In this document: in pieces, positions 11,384 to 24,110 of the stretch
Position numbering within the stretch: the first letter of the stretch is position 1
How the letters are laid out: the number at the start of each line of letters is the position of its first letter
Origin: Isoetes taiwanensis
Lineage: Eukaryota; Streptophyta; Lycopodiopsida; Isoetales; Isoetaceae
Direction: 5' to 3'
DNA length: 64,000 nucleotides
Assembly (NCBI GenBank): GCA_021234155.1
Contig: JAJEKV010000110.1
Coordinates: 746,187-810,186, forward strand
Position numbers and translations under genes: made by a program
Notes under the pieces: generated by a model
What the model was told of the DNA's origin: nothing
Databases searched by the model: none
What the model saw: the letters and a program-made list of their open reading frames with translations, nothing else

Positions 11384-14300
11384 CTCCACACCGTAAACTT
11401 GGTCCAGAGAAACTCCTAAGTTTTACTCAAACGATGGCCTTCCTTCAGGGCTTTACATAAGTCCCTGAATGCTGGAATGTCCTAAAATTAGTCCTTAACT
11501 TTGATTACTTTAAATATTACTTTGTTTTCTGGCTTATCTGTCTTGGTTCTTGTATGTAATGCGCCATGTTACTGTCCTAGTTAGTACAGCTAAAAGTTGA
11601 TTCTTGGCAAGAATTAAAAAATAGCTGAAGGTTTACGGAAATATATTGGTTTATTTTTTTGTTATTTTAGGAAGAAGGATAAAACTTTATTGTCTTTGAG
11701 CTTCGTATTTTTAATTGCATGTCATATAAAGGAATCTTTGCTATTTATGGATGTATCTTAATGGGATGTTTTCATCTTTTATTATGGGCCGTTGATGGTC
11801 AAAATATTCCCCACTTCATGCCTGATCAAGGGCCTCCAACTTTTTTCGCCTTCACCCTACCGAAACTTCCAATGGTGCAAAAAACAGCTACTTCAACCAT
11901 TAGTCGAATTTAAACTTTGAATCGACAAAGCCAAACATGAGGCATCTTTCAATCAAATAGAACCTATCTCATATTATTATGAATAGATAGGCTCTGACAT
12001 TAGTACTGTAAGCTACGAAAAGGGATGGCTCATAGCAGCAACTGCAAAAGAGCCAAGCGACATCGTCGTCAAGACTTGCATCTGGGCAAACTTGGGGAGA
12101 CTTGCAAACATAGTTTGAAGGAACGACCTCCCCTTTGGCCCCATATACCATATTACATGTGTGTTTTTTTCATAAGTCAGATGCAATGGTTTGTTTGGTA
12201 AACAAAATATAAAAAGTCATTGAGTGATATTCTCATACATATCTATTCATGTCCCAATGCTTAGTCTGAAACGTCAACAAAGACCACCCAACAAATCTTG
12301 GTTTTTTCCATAGCAAAATACATATTAATTACGAAGATCGCAGTCAAATAGCCTAAGTTTAAGGCACATCAAAGGGCTTATATTACCTCTTCTTATCTTA
12401 TCTTATCTTAGCAAGAAATGTGCTATTTATCTATCCTAAATCTGAATACAACTCGCCTAGATTTATCATTATTGAAATGCATTGAAAAGGAGTCTTGAAT
12501 ATAGTTATCTTTTGTCAGGAGGATAGAGAGATATATATCCCCATGGTTGATCCTGAAAGACCATTTGGGGTATCACCAATTAAGAAAATTCTAAGAAAGT
12601 TCTAGTTTTCGATACTCCACAGTTGCCAAATATTCGCCATCAACATATAGATACTTCACATTTTGATGAAATGGATGCTATGTATTTACTTCAAGTGCAC
12701 ATTCCATACCCAAAAGTGATGCAACGTTTGATGTAAGGTTTGCTGGAAGATATTTTGCAATATCTGGGCACTAGTCACTAGTCAGCACGACTTTGAATTT
12801 TGAATAAATTATCTTTATTAGAAGGAAAGGTCAGCATTCAAATGTGGATGTCATTATCTAATGTAGTTTCAAGTACCTTGACGACCCCCTTATTCCTTAT
12901 TGAAAGTCAATGTTCAGGAACCCAAAGAAAAAATTTATGCAATAGAAGAAAGTCAACCTTTTGGGAGAGGGTTCATTGCGACTAGGTTTTGACTTTAACT
13001 TCTTATTTGTAGCCCGACTCTTTAAATTCAATTCAAACTTATGTTAGCTATTGAATTTCAGCTTTCTAGCATAGTAACTTTGATGTAAAATCGTCATACT
13101 CACTTTTTTCTTCTCAGGTTTCCAGCACAACCTAGGCGCTCTCACCTTTTCACTACAATGTCAGTCAAATTATTAAATTAATTTGTACCTTTATACCTGT
13201 TGAGTTTCCTTATTTGTTTATTAAAGGAGACGGTTCAATTTGACTTATCTAAGCCAAAGCCAAAGCCATGTGATAGCTTATTTAACCTCTACAAAGATGT
13301 CATTGGATTCTCCAAGATATCTATCCCTAGACCCACTTAGATTTCCTAACAGTCTGCAAAGGTTCTTATAGCTTATTGCAAGATTGTAGCAAGGCTCCCT
13401 TTGATTTTCCATTGTCCTTCTAAGGTAGATAATTCTTGTTCTTCTTTGTTGTAACACTCCGCTGCATTTCAAACCGTTTTGATGAAAACAATGGGAAACC
13501 TCGAAAGCATGATTTTGAACTCAAATAATTTCCAAGTTTTTTTTAATGCATTCTAGACATTAGCTGATAAGAAGGTATTTGCAGATCAACGTTTTTGACC
13601 ACAAATAATATATGCCTATGGATAGACGATCATCATCAATTATTCCTAGGGAAGTCCAAACTGATTCAAGTATGTATCTCATTATGAACAGTTCCTCCAT
13701 AGATGAAGGTGCCTAGTTCTATATTAGCAAACTTACTACATCCGTTCAAATTGAAACTATAAGCATTGACCCCATAAAGTGCAAATTGCAGATAATCTAG
13801 GCGCCACTGTAAACCATTCGCATTCGCAGACATATAGATAACCACACACAATAGGAGATATAAGTTCAGATGGTTTCTTATTTATGTATTCACCAAACCT
13901 TGCAAACTAATAAAAAAACAGAACCATGTAGGAAAACAGAACCAGTATATATCATATTCTACAGCAATTTGGCTTTTTTTTGCATGATACACACCCGTCA
14001 TACCACATAGCTTGCTTGGGATCAATAAAACTTACAGTTGCTTTGACCCTGAAGCCGCAAACGATTTGTAGGTAGTGTGCTTAAAAATCTAGAAACGGCA
14101 TGAGCAATATCGAAAAAACAGTTACCCCTTTGCTTCAGTTTGTTTAGTTCATTTATGTGCCATTATAAATTTGTTGTTACCCATAACGTCTTTCTTGCAT
14201 CCCTCTAAGGGTATGGTCACATGTACATGTCAACATGAAGGGATAGATGCGCTCCATTAACAATTTGAGAGCTCATAGTGCAGAGTGCAGCTAGGTGTTT

Positions 14301-15369
14301 TGCATAGACCTGGTCTGCTATTTTGGCTGCGTGGTTCTGTGATTAGAATTTGATTTTTAGAGGGTAGCTGCATGCTATGTTTTCGGGACAAAGGCAGTTG
14401 TCATATGCATGTCCTACCAATGATGGCCAAATTTCATAGAGTGATCTACAATAGCTGGATGTCTCACTAATACTATTAGAGCTGCAGCAAGTAGTGCCTG
14501 CTAGGTTCCTTCTGCAAGCAAGCATGGTGCTTGAAGTTTGCATACTAAAAAAGCAAGGATATGTTAAAAGTGCACAACATACACTCATAAGCATAATTAT
14601 GATGTGTCGGCATTTTTGTATATATCTCTATTGAATCATCATTATTTACCAAGTGACCCTAATCAAAGAAGAGGTCTCCCACCTAGATTGACATGTGCTA
14701 CAGGGAGCTAAAAATCAGGGAACTTGTGGTCCAACTCTTAAATTTCTAATAGCATTTCAGATACTCTTAGCTGCTGTAGTTTTTTGGCACACATGCATAC
14801 CAAGAGCATTGTACAAAACAAAGAGTTATTTTAAAGTACATAAGCAACATCAAATTAAGTAGTCCAAAAACATGATCAAAATGAGAATATGATGCATGCG
14901 CAAACAAATGTGCAATTGCAGAACTTGTCCAAAACACAATCAACATATACTCATGCTGAAATGATAATAGCATACTTCATTAGCCAAAATCTTGGACTAA
15001 CCAGCATGGAAGTCAATTTGGAAGCACATAAAACTGATTTAGAATTTGTAAGATACATAAAACAACTGGGTTCAAATCACATTTATGCTTTGTTTATGAT
15101 CAGAAGGGGACAAAACATGTTCTAGTTAGTTAATGCTACTTTATATTAATGTCGTTAGTTATAAAACCCAAAATGATGCAAATAACACTGATTCTTGGTG
15201 CAAAAACCACTGCTACTTAAGTTAAATCTTAACAATGGAGAAGGATAATAAATGGATACAGTTGTTGTAAAGAATAGGTAGAGGAGGACAATAAACAAGA
15301 TCCTTCACCAAACCAAGACATCTTCTCCTTTATTCACATCCAATATATATACAATGAATAAATCTTAAT
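11384..15369. other. Intergenic, no gene recognised
   Basis: AT-rich sequence that should include the UPF0060 promoter at its left edge. A short TTATC run sits near 12,394-12,409. Open frames are short and unrecognisable. Confidence 0.5.
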
Positions 15370-15465
15370 GCACATGCATACTATACAAGTGTTGTGCATG
15401 CAATCACATGCGTGCATGCGCATGTGCATGTACATGCATGCAATCTAATGCATGTTGATAACATT
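15370..15465. repeat. Alternating purine-pyrimidine (TGCATG) tract
   Basis: About 95 bp dominated by CATGCATGC, GCATGTGCATGTACATG and similar alternating steps, many of them self-complementary. This is simple-sequence DNA with Z-DNA or cruciform potential and also resembles clustered RY motifs (CATGCA). Confidence 0.7.
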
Positions 15466-16369
15466 GTACAAATCCAATATTCAATATTCTAACAGTTGTC
15501 GCCGTTATGCCCGTACTGCCAGCAGCAAGCAAGAAAGTAATTTATCTGTAGTTAATCAAAACAGAGCCATAGTGATGGTCATGGTCCAGTTAAGTTTCCA
15601 ACAAACACATTTTTATGTTTGCTGGCCACATAGTAAAACCGCACCCAGATCACAGATATGGAATATTTGAAGTACAACAATTTGAGAACAAAACAAAATT
15701 GATGAGCTACAAAGATAAGTACAACAGAATAAGATGATGAGTTACTCCAAGCTGCAATGTTGATAGTGCAGAACTTACAGACATAACACCAATTCAAAAC
15801 CTGAAAGCGGGGGAGTTTTTAAACTCCTCCACGTTCTTTAATCCAATACCGACAACACATACAAAGGTTTAAAAGCATCCTTTCTACCACAAATATGTCG
15901 AAACAAGAAGGAAAGGACATCAAGGCTTAAAGGGGCTAGAAACATAACGCCAAGACATAAGAGAACCGAGCTTAGGCCTAAATTTGAACAGACCATCAGA
16001 TCAGAACAGAGCGAGCAGAACAGAATCCTACAATTTAAAACTAGTCTGACCTAATCTGTTCGAAGCCTGTGCCTTGACCGCAGCCTGAATAATTTAGTTA
16101 CCGCTCATGTAATAAATTAAAAACTCCAAGAACGCTCTGTTCAATCTGTTTCCATTCCGGCTTAGAGCAGAGGTCAGTTCACATGATTCCTCTTTGTGGT
16201 AAAAATTTGAAGGTGATCCAAAACAAGCAGATACACACATGAAGGTCTGGCTTTGGCAACCACCGCCTCTGCTTCTCTGACCTCGTGCCATAGCTCAAGA
16301 GTTTTCCCGGGCATAACTACTATGCCGTTCACGACCACGATCCTTCTCTGGAGCGCCTTCTTGTGCAGG
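15466..16369. other. Intergenic, no gene recognised
   Basis: No conserved coding segment seen on either strand. Confidence 0.45.
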
Positions 16370-16962
16370 AAAAAAAAATGGTTCGATGCCCAACAAAAGC
16401 TTCAGAGGATGCAAGAAGTCTGAAGAATCATCAAAGGATCATAAAATTTTAAAGTCCGAAGGATCTTTGCAGGATGCGAGAGGCTTTTGAATCCTAGCTA
16501 TAGCCATAAGAAAGTCGCAGTGACCACCAAGAAAGTTTGATAGATCTTGGAAAGCTAAATGGAAGCATTTCATGTGGATTTGGCCAACGCTCTAGAGGAT
16601 GCACGAAGTCCGAAGGATCGTCAAAGTAGGAAGTCTGAGGATGCAAAAAGCTTCAGAAGATGTGGAAAGCTTCAGAGTTTTAGCTATGGCCACCAAAAAA
16701 GCTTGGCTATGGCCACCAAGAAAGCTTGGTAGATCTCGAAAAGCTTGGCTTGGCTTGGCCATGGCAAAATAGAACAGAACAGAGAAGGTGGAGACTAGAA
16801 CAGCAGTGAAGTCGAAAAGAACGAGATCAAAATAATGGAGAGGTCGAGGTCAGAGGTGTGCGGTGTAAGGATCGCCAAACTCCAAGGAGCCAAACTCCGG
16901 CAGAGAATTACTTGGCTTTTCTAATTTACCTGGCCCTTTCGAAATTATAGAATCAGATGGTT
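16370..16962 (+). repeat. Dispersed repeat, copy 3 left part, with internal direct repeats
   Basis: The segment repeats blocks such as AGGATGCAAGAAGTCTGAAG, CGAAGGATCGTCAAAG and CCACCAAGAAAGCTTGGTAG two or more times in about 350 bp. The last 60 bp (TTCTAATTT onward) align with copy 2 at about 5360 and are cut by the gypsy element at 16,963. The alignment resumes beyond the other LTR at 28,035, which shows the retrotransposon landed inside this repeat. Confidence 0.65.
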
Positions 16963-17540
16963 TGTTTGGGGTCCGGGTTGGGAACTCTGAAGGCGGGCCC
17001 TCTGTGAGGACCGTGGATCTAACGGGGAGAGTCAGGGGGGACTATGTCACTTGTGATTTGCTGAAAGAGAAGAAAAGAAGAGAACAGAACAAATGAAAGA
17101 AAGATGATAAGCTTCCTTGATATCAATGATGAAAATACATGAGCTCTAATAAGAGAGAAAACCGAAGGGAGACAAGACTCAAAACTCATCTAAAAACTTA
17201 TGAGCTAACTCTACTCATATATATAGTACAATGGCCTTGGGCCCAATATAGACACTGACCGATCTGGTGCCGACTCTGGAAGGAGGCCTGATTTGCAGGT
17301 ATATTGGCGGTGCCTCTTGAAGTGCCTAGAATCACTTGGACGTACGACGCAGGGGTGTGTGGCCGTCACTTATCCGAGCGGCGCCTCTTGTTGTGACCAA
17401 AGGCTTTGATCTAGGGCGTGGCCTTTGCTTAGTCTTCATGGAGGCTTGGATGTCCGACCGTGGTTGACCGGGATCTTTGAGCTTGACACGGTGCGATTTT
17501 ATGCATGAATAGTCTCGGTACGGGAGGCACAAGACTAACA
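16963..17540 (-). repeat. 3' LTR of the gypsy element
   Basis: 578 bp, TG...CA ends. The central AT-rich 200 bp is almost identical to the other LTR, while GC-rich segments on either side differ by substitutions and indels. Confidence 0.93.
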
Positions 17541-17552
17541 CTCCCCACCAAG
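17541..17552 (-). other. Polypurine tract of the gypsy element
   Basis: On the minus strand GGTGGGGAG directly abuts the 3' LTR, the expected place and composition of a plus-strand priming site. Confidence 0.6.
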
Positions 17553-17872
17553 CGACACTTTCGAGTGAAGAAAAGGAGGAAGCGCCGAGGGCGGGGAAGC
17601 CATCGATCGAAAGTGATCCTCGCGGAGTGAGGGCCGGGCACCATTATGATAATGGCTGATGAGATCTTGGCGTGATTGAAGAGCTTGAGGTGTGTTTTGG
17701 CCAAAGGCGGGGATCAGCATCAATAAAAAGCGAGCGCGTACCATGTCTTCGCGCGGCGTGGGCGTCGAAGAAAAATACCGACACTCCATGAGAAGACAGG
17801 TCGAAGGCCAAAGGCAATTGGCCGCATTTGGATTCTGTGATGAAAAATGGGGCCTTTGCCGATTTAAGGAGC

Positions 17873-19168
17873 TTAGCAAAATGCATTTGAGGGCGGCGCA
17901 AAATCACGCTTGAAGATGGGCCGAAGGATCGGGGGAGGTGGGAGGCGCTCGCAAGAAGGTGTTGAGACCATGAAGCGATCGCGAGGCTGTTGCCAACCAC
18001 GCTCATTAGCAATGTAGATCCAATTGGTGGTGTTGTCCAGAGTAGCACCTTCTTCCCAATGTGAGCGGCGAACAAAACGTGGATCCCACCGGAGATCCGT
18101 CGAGATCTGAGGTGGTGTCCAGCCTGCATGACCATCCATGACCTTGGTCCAAAAAGGAAGGCGCCAATCAGAAGTTAGGAACCTGGGGCGTGGAGGTAAT
18201 GTTCGGGGAAGCATAGGAGAAGGAACCATGCCCGTGGGCGTTGGTTCTTGGCGATCTCCTCTGAATTGATCGACAAGATCTGGATCAAGTGCCTGACACC
18301 AGCGATCCCAAAGAGAAGCAGAGAGCTGAGAGTTGACAGGAGGGCTATCCCATCCCGTGGGGACCGTCTTGCTATCCAACAGAGCCTGTAACTGATTGTA
18401 ACCAGCGAGGTGCTGCATATAGACTTGTGCATAGGGAAGATCTTCGGGATGTCCCAGATACTTCCTAATTTGTTGCAGCGCTTCCGCTTGCCAGAGAGAT
18501 AAATGATTGGCAAGCTCAGGCATGTACTCCTGATGAAAAGTTTTGGTCTGAGCAGGATCCGCAAGATATGGATTGTTATCCTGAAGCACCCATTGTGCAG
18601 TGGGGTCACCCTGGAAAAGCTGGCGTGGCCCATTGCCAAAGTTTTCCTGTGTATCACCCAGATAGAAATCATGAAAGATATAAGCCATGGGCTGAACCAC
18701 GCGGAAAGTGATAAAGTCTGGATCGGCACAGTGTATGAGATCAAAGACAACAAGGGCACAACACAACCCTTTGTCTTCAATGGAGAGTTCTGGCCAAATC
18801 CGAGAAAAATCAGCACTGCTCAGTGGGATATCCACAGGGCCATCAGCTGCGTGCCACTTTGAAAGGAAGAGGTGGCGTCGAGCAACCACATAATCATGAT
18901 AGCAGGAGGGAGCTGGGAAGTCCACTGGCATTCTGTGAAGAATTGAAGTCTGGGCGTCAAGTTTGGTTTGAGCCTCATCAGCAGACTGAATAGCTTGCTG
19001 CAGCTGTTGTTCGAGATCACGGATCCTATTTTCCTTTTCGAGTAGGAGGCGTGACTGGTCACGGACCCGTTTCTGAGAAGGATTGACCTGGGAGGAAGAT
19101 TTCCCCGGTGTATTGAGACGAAGCACGGCAATCTCCAAGGTCATCAGTATTTTACGTTTGCACCTCAC
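17873..19168 (-). CDS. Additional 3' ORF of the gypsy element (431 aa, unknown)
   Basis: This is the longest uninterrupted frame in the window. It lies downstream of integrase and in the same orientation. Residues about 20-70 are charged and heptad-like (LLLEKENRIRDLEQQLQQ), a probable coiled coil. A mixed alpha-type region follows with many aromatic residues (SRIWPELSIEDKG, DFITFRVVQPMAYIF), then a proline-rich segment near 310-330 (PSPMLPRTLPPRP) and a basic C-terminus. No signal peptide or membrane helix supports an envelope protein. Some plant gypsy lineages carry additional ORFs between pol and the 3' LTR, and I place it with those. It stays open while gag-pol is broken. The function is unknown. 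Confidence 0.6.
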   Translation of the reverse strand: MRCKRKILMTLEIAVLRLNTPGKSSSQVNPSQKRVRDQSRLLLEKENRIRDLEQQLQQAIQSADEAQTKLDAQTSILHRMPVDFPAPSCYHDYVVARRHLFLSKWHAADGPVDIPLSSADFSRIWPELSIEDKGLCCALVVFDLIHCADPDFITFRVVQPMAYIFHDFYLGDTQENFGNGPRQLFQGDPTAQWVLQDNNPYLADPAQTKTFHQEYMPELANHLSLWQAEALQQIRKYLGHPEDLPYAQVYMQHLAGYNQLQALLDSKTVPTGWDSPPVNSQLSASLWDRWCQALDPDLVDQFRGDRQEPTPTGMVPSPMLPRTLPPRPRFLTSDWRLPFWTKVMDGHAGWTPPQISTDLRWDPRFVRRSHWEEGATLDNTTNWIYIANERGWQQPRDRFMVSTPSCERLPPPPILRPIFKRDFAPPSNAFC

Positions 19169-19199
19169 AGAATTTGATCTTGAAGAGAGGTGATCCGGA

Positions 19200-20430
19200 G
19201 AGGTCGTGTAGAAAAGCTAGCCGTCAAGGAGGCAACTTGAGCGTCTCGGGCTGAAAAGATTTTGAACTTGGAGTGCTGAAGTTTTCACACGGCCCAGTAC
19301 AAGGCATTGAGTTTAGCAATATCTTCATCCTTGGTACTTTCGGGGGAGCAGCTTTGGACTTGTTGTGCTCAATAGAGTCTGAATTTCCGACCGAGCTGAG
19401 CCCGCTGATCCGCGAGTTGGCTGACTTGAGCTTGTGTACTCTTTGAGATCCGCATGAGCTGTAAGAGAGCTTCATGCTTGTCTTGAAGTTTGGCCTCCAA
19501 AGTTGCAACTTGGGAGTGATTCGCGGCCTGAAGGTCTTGGTAGTACCGCATCGAGAGGCCTCGAGTGCTCATTGAACCCCGCTCATAAGAGCGTCTTGGG
19601 ATTCCTGTAACTTAAGAGCAAAGAACCTTTGAGCATCCTGGCCGACATCGGGATACAACAACCGATTTAGGGTGTTGTGGTGGTGGAACCGGGCCGTTGC
19701 ACGGGTGTGGGAGGTTGGGAAAAATGGTGTGAAGTGGAGGGTGTAGCGAGGAGGAAGAGACAAGGACATGAGTGTGACCGTGGTCATGACCGTAGGGAAG
19801 ATGGGCGTGATGTGCCAACTTGGTGATTGACCTGGAAGGGGCCCGAGTGGAAGTATGAGAATTTGGTGGTGTGGGAGGAAGTAATGACGGATGAGGGCTT
19901 GAAAGTGCCCTCCCACGTAAAACTTCGAGAAATGGAAGTGGTACCCCGGCGGTCCATTTCTTGGAGAAGCCGATAGAACATCATTTGGGGCCAATCTATG
20001 TGGTGCTTGGAGTGTGTAGCAAAGAAGGGACCAGGTTATAGAAAGGCTTATTGATATGGGTGTTCTTGATAGAATACCCGAAGGAATTTCGCATACAAAA
20101 ATTTCACAAAGGTCTCATGAGGCTTATCGATATTGGTCGACGATGGACATTGGTGATAAGCGGGTGCACCAAACTCGCGTGACATCAATATCCATGCGTA
20201 TAGCAGACCATGATACACAAGGAGTGTGCAAGGGAATATGAAATACCTCAGAAATCAAGTGTTGAGTCAATGAAATAGTGGTGCCATCGAATAATTGGTG
20301 TACTTTTACTTGGGCTGTTAACAATATTGGCGATGAACTGGCTGCAAGCAAGGGGGATTTGGAGCCGGAAGTTCCATTTGAGAAAATTAAAAAGCTGGTG
20401 GCGTTCCGACTTCTTTATTGGGGCCAACAA
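19200..20430 (-). pseudogene. Upstream part of the additional ORF, frameshifted
   Basis: Frames in the same direction and order as the 431-aa ORF continue upstream. One at about 20,124-20,351 contains VKVHQLFDGTTISLTQHLIS and EVFHIP, a pattern like the 'putative plant transposon protein' domain found in extra ORFs of plant gypsy elements. Another at 19,369-19,572 is coiled-coil-like (TLEAKLQDKHEALLQLMR). They are separated by stops and frame changes, so an originally longer protein of perhaps 800 residues is inferred. The domain match is by eye and moderate. Confidence 0.45.
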
Positions 20431-21539
20431 AGGGCTTCACGGAAAGTGGGCGTCAAGAAGGATCTGATGCAAAAGGGGCGGATCCTTGGGAGCGGTGGTT
20501 TGAAGTGTAGAAAATCAGGGGCAGCCATGGGAATGATTTGGGAACAAAGAGAGATGCCAAAGGCGGAAGACGAAAGTCGAGCACGGGAGGAGGATGAAGG
20601 CAGATGAATGAAAAGGTTTGTTTTAGGGCTAATAACCTGGAGGCTTAAGAGGTATGAAGAGTGCTTAAAACAGAACCGTTGATGATGCCGGTGTCAAAAG
20701 ATGCGAAGAAAGCGGGATTGAGAGACAAAATTTGGCTAAGTCCCCAAAACGTAAGGGGAGAAGCAATGAACCGGTGAGGATGAGACGGAAAGAAAGATCG
20801 ATGTGACAGATGGCAAAGGACACCCATTAATGTTCGACGGCGTGGAAAGAAGGAATGGCATTCAATGCCGGGCAACTCGAAGTGGGATATCATTAAAAGG
20901 AATGTGTCGAGGAAGGTACCATGGCTAGATATCTTACGGGAGAATGATTCTCATATTAGAAACAAATTTTGCATTGCAAAACACGCTATTTATTTGTGTG
21001 ATTGGTCCACGCCGACAAGAAGTGCCTCAGTTGGCTATATAAGACGAACCGAGAGAAAGCGAAGGCATCCGATGGCGCCAGTATAAATTTCTTTGGTTTC
21101 AACGAAGATTGCACCATGCCGGCGAATTGTCGTGAGTGGATCACTTGTAAGATGAATTGTGCGGATCTCGGGCGCTGCCACAACCGCGGGCATTCGCATG
21201 GACGGCTGGTGTGCGGGATGGCTGAACATCCCGGCCGAAGACCAACGGGATGGAGGTGGTTCTGCACCTTGGCCGGGATCCGGGCGCAGAACCTCTACCA
21301 TCTCCCTCCTCGCATCACCTCGCTCCGAACCCGAGTAGAGGGTTTTTCCTCTTAGGACTTAGTAGATAGGGCTCGAGCCCTTTTTGTATATAGGCGGTGC
21401 CCATAGCGAAAATATTTGGGCTGCGCCACATTTTGTAAAAAAAAAAAAATCTCCACTATAATATAATCTACCGCCTTTCTAGTCACTTTACGTGGTGTTT
21501 GATTCTTGAACTGTCTACGTGTTTGGATGTTCACTTTAC

Positions 21540-22800
21540 AGGTGATGAAATGCTTTGAGGCGAAAACCATTAACTAATGTAGGTAATGGAGTGCCATCTA
21601 ATTCAGCGAGTTGGAAAACACTTGGTCTAACCACTTGAACAATTTGATAAGGGCCAAGCCAAGCGAAACTTGAGTTTACGGAAAATTTTTGTACACGGAA
21701 TCATAAAGAAGAACCAAATCTCCTTGGTTGAATGTTTTTGTCTTCAAGCGTTTGTCATGTAAAGATTTTTGCAACTATTTGTCCATGAAGAAACGAATAT
21801 AAGCATCCCTTGAAGTTCATCCAACTGTTCTAATTGATAGACCCGTTCTTTGAGAGCAAAATTGGGGATTATGAGCGTGAGCCAGTTAAACCGGAGTGTT
21901 GGAAGAATGTATTCAAAGGGCATGAGAGCTTCCGACCATAAACCAATTTAAAAGGAGTGTGACCCGTAGCAATCTTGAAACAAGTATTGTAGGCCCAAAG
22001 AACAGTAGGAAGTTTTGTGCGCCAATGTATGCGGGGAAGCGTCACAAATTTTCTTGAGAATGGTGACCAGAGTTTTGTTGGTGCTACGCCAACCCATTGC
22101 CTTGAGGATAGTAAGGTGTGCTCTTGTGATGATGGATCAAGAGATAATCCGTCACTCCTTGATAGTATGATTGATGAAATGAACACCACGGTCCACGACC
22201 AGCTCAGTGGGGGCAGCGGAATCAGCGTGATAATTTGTTGATAGAGGACTCGAGGCGTGCTTGCGGCGGTGTTGTGCGGAAGTGCACAAGCTTCCGCCCC
22301 ATTTGGTGGCGAGTCGGTGAGAACGAGAATGTATGGGGCACGAGTGTGCCGAGAGGAGGATCTATAGGTCCCACAAAGTCCATTCCCCATTTTTGAAGGG
22401 AAGTGGCGTGGCGGCCGGCGCCAAGGGAAGAGCCGCCACGGGCGTGGGCGGCCCACCCGGCCGCAAGCGCCACACGCGTCTTGGCGGGCGCGTGAGCATC
22501 TTTAAAGAGTGGGCCAATAATACCCCGAGAAGGATTTTGCGGCCGTGGTGTCACCATGAAAATGACCACCACCGAGCCCCTTGATGAGCTTCTCGAACAA
22601 TGTCCGGAACTTCATGAGGGAGAACACATAGCGTCGAAGGATGGTGTCCTTACCCTTTTTGTAGAGATGTCCCAAGAACCATGGTGTAGTCCACGGACCT
22701 CGGCGGAGAAATTGATGGCGACGTGATTGTCGCTTGTGAGAGAGCGCCTCATCTTCGGTGGAAGAGCACCCGGTGAGGAATGCTTGAAAAATCATGAAAC
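21540..22800 (-). pseudogene. gypsy integrase region
   Basis: Minus-strand pieces in several frames carry a zinc-finger-end pattern (GYYWPTLFKDAHA), the catalytic core start KWGMDFVGPIDPP, the downstream core WRTKLPTVLWAYNT and TGHTPFKLVYGR, and a C-terminal PLPTLVNGFRLK block that often ends gypsy pol. Repeated frameshifts make it non-coding as read. The 1.1 kb between its end and the additional ORF holds no domain I recognise. Confidence 0.8.
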
Positions 22801-22934
22801 CAATGTGGTGTTGCCGTGACTAAAAAAGAGTTGAGCATCGTGGAAGGCATCCGAGACCCATTTGCGGGATCATCCGTGTGGATCGTGAAAGATAATCCGG
22901 AATAACATGAGATTTGCCCGCTTTATGAACGATT

Positions 22935-23254
22935 TCAAAAAGGAGCAAATTCTTGGAGAAGAAGGACCCAACGAGCTATGCGGCCCGTGGGCGTGGATGT
23001 GTTGATCAAATAGAGAAGTGCTTGGTGGTCCACAAAGAACTTGATTTGACTGCCCAAAAGGTAATGACGGGCGTTGGACCTGAAAATGAGACCCAAAGCT
23101 TCACGCTCGCGGGCGAGAATAGTTCGCCTTTCGTAATTGAGTTTTTCGGGCGAAAGCAATTTGGTTTATCGGTCAGCGCATCATATTCTTGAGAAAGAAC
23201 GGCCCAATAGCAAACGCCGAGACATCGACATGAGCGTGAAAGGGCTTGTCCCAT
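22935..23254 (-). pseudogene. gypsy RNase H region
   Basis: The pieces include an AVLSQEYDALTDKPN-like start and EKLNYERRTILAREREALGL, RHYLLGSQIKFFVDHQALLY and GRIARWVLLLQEF, the standard Ty3-type RNase H succession with catalytic Glu (EREAL) and Asp (VDHQAL). A frame change separates the two halves. Confidence 0.85.
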
Positions 23255-23339
23255 TGAGGAGGAACAAGAACCGGTGCACGAGTGAGCGAAGCTTCAAATT
23301 TGTTGAAAGCGGCTTCCGGGAATTCCAAGCCCGTGGATT

Positions 23340-24110
23340 AAATCACCAATGAGTTTATGAATGGGATCCGCAATGGCCGCGGTCCCGTATGAAGGTGGAG
23401 TAATAATTGACCTTTCCGGGGAAAGAGCGTGTCTCTTTGATATTGGCCGGTGCTTGAGCTTTGAGCACACAAGCCGATTTTGGCGGGATCGGTGGTGATG
23501 CCCCGCTGGCGACAACATGGCCTATGAGAACACCGAAGTGGCTTAAAAGGTGCATTTCTCGGGATTGAGACTAATGCGGACTCATCACATTTCTGGAAGA
23601 CGAGTTCCAATTTATCCAAATGGTCGACCATGGGCGAGGGCAAGAGAAGTCATCTTGAAAAATTTGCAAGAAGGATTTTCCTTCATGAAATCATGAAAAC
23701 CGAGAGCATGATCGTTGAAATGTTGAAGGAGAGTTGGATAATCCAAAAGGAACCACCTTGTAGGCAAAAAGTGCCCCTGGGTGGTGAAAGTAGTCTTGAG
23801 TTGATCGGATTCTTTGATGGAGATTTGATTGTAGCGGAAAAACCATCCATAAAGGAGTACATTCATGTCCAGCCACTTCTTCCGAACTTGGTGCGGTGAA
23901 GGGAAGTGGAAAATGATCACGCCCGTGGCCTGATTGAGTTTCAGATAGTCCACCGCAGGCGGATCTTACCATTGTGCTTAAGGGCAATGACGATAGGGCT
24001 CACCCATTCAGAATGTTTGACCTCATAGATCAAACTGCAGCAAGGAGTTTGTCAATTTCCACCTTGACGCCGATCACGGTAATTAGGGTTGAGCACATCG
24101 CCGTTGCTAC
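23340..24110 (-). pseudogene. gypsy reverse transcriptase region
   Basis: Recognisable pieces are EVKHSEWVSPIVIALKHNGK (N-terminal RT), LKLNQATG, YNQISIKESDQLKTTF, VVPFGLSNSPSTFQ (motif B region) and KLELVFQKCDE. The FxDD box is not intact and there are several frameshifts. A related RT fragment lies at 53,936-54,379. Confidence 0.85.

Noticed and set aside
17873-19168. Envelope gene interpretation of the 431-aa ORF
   Set aside because: No signal peptide, transmembrane segment or cleavage site is visible, so an env-like protein is not supported.
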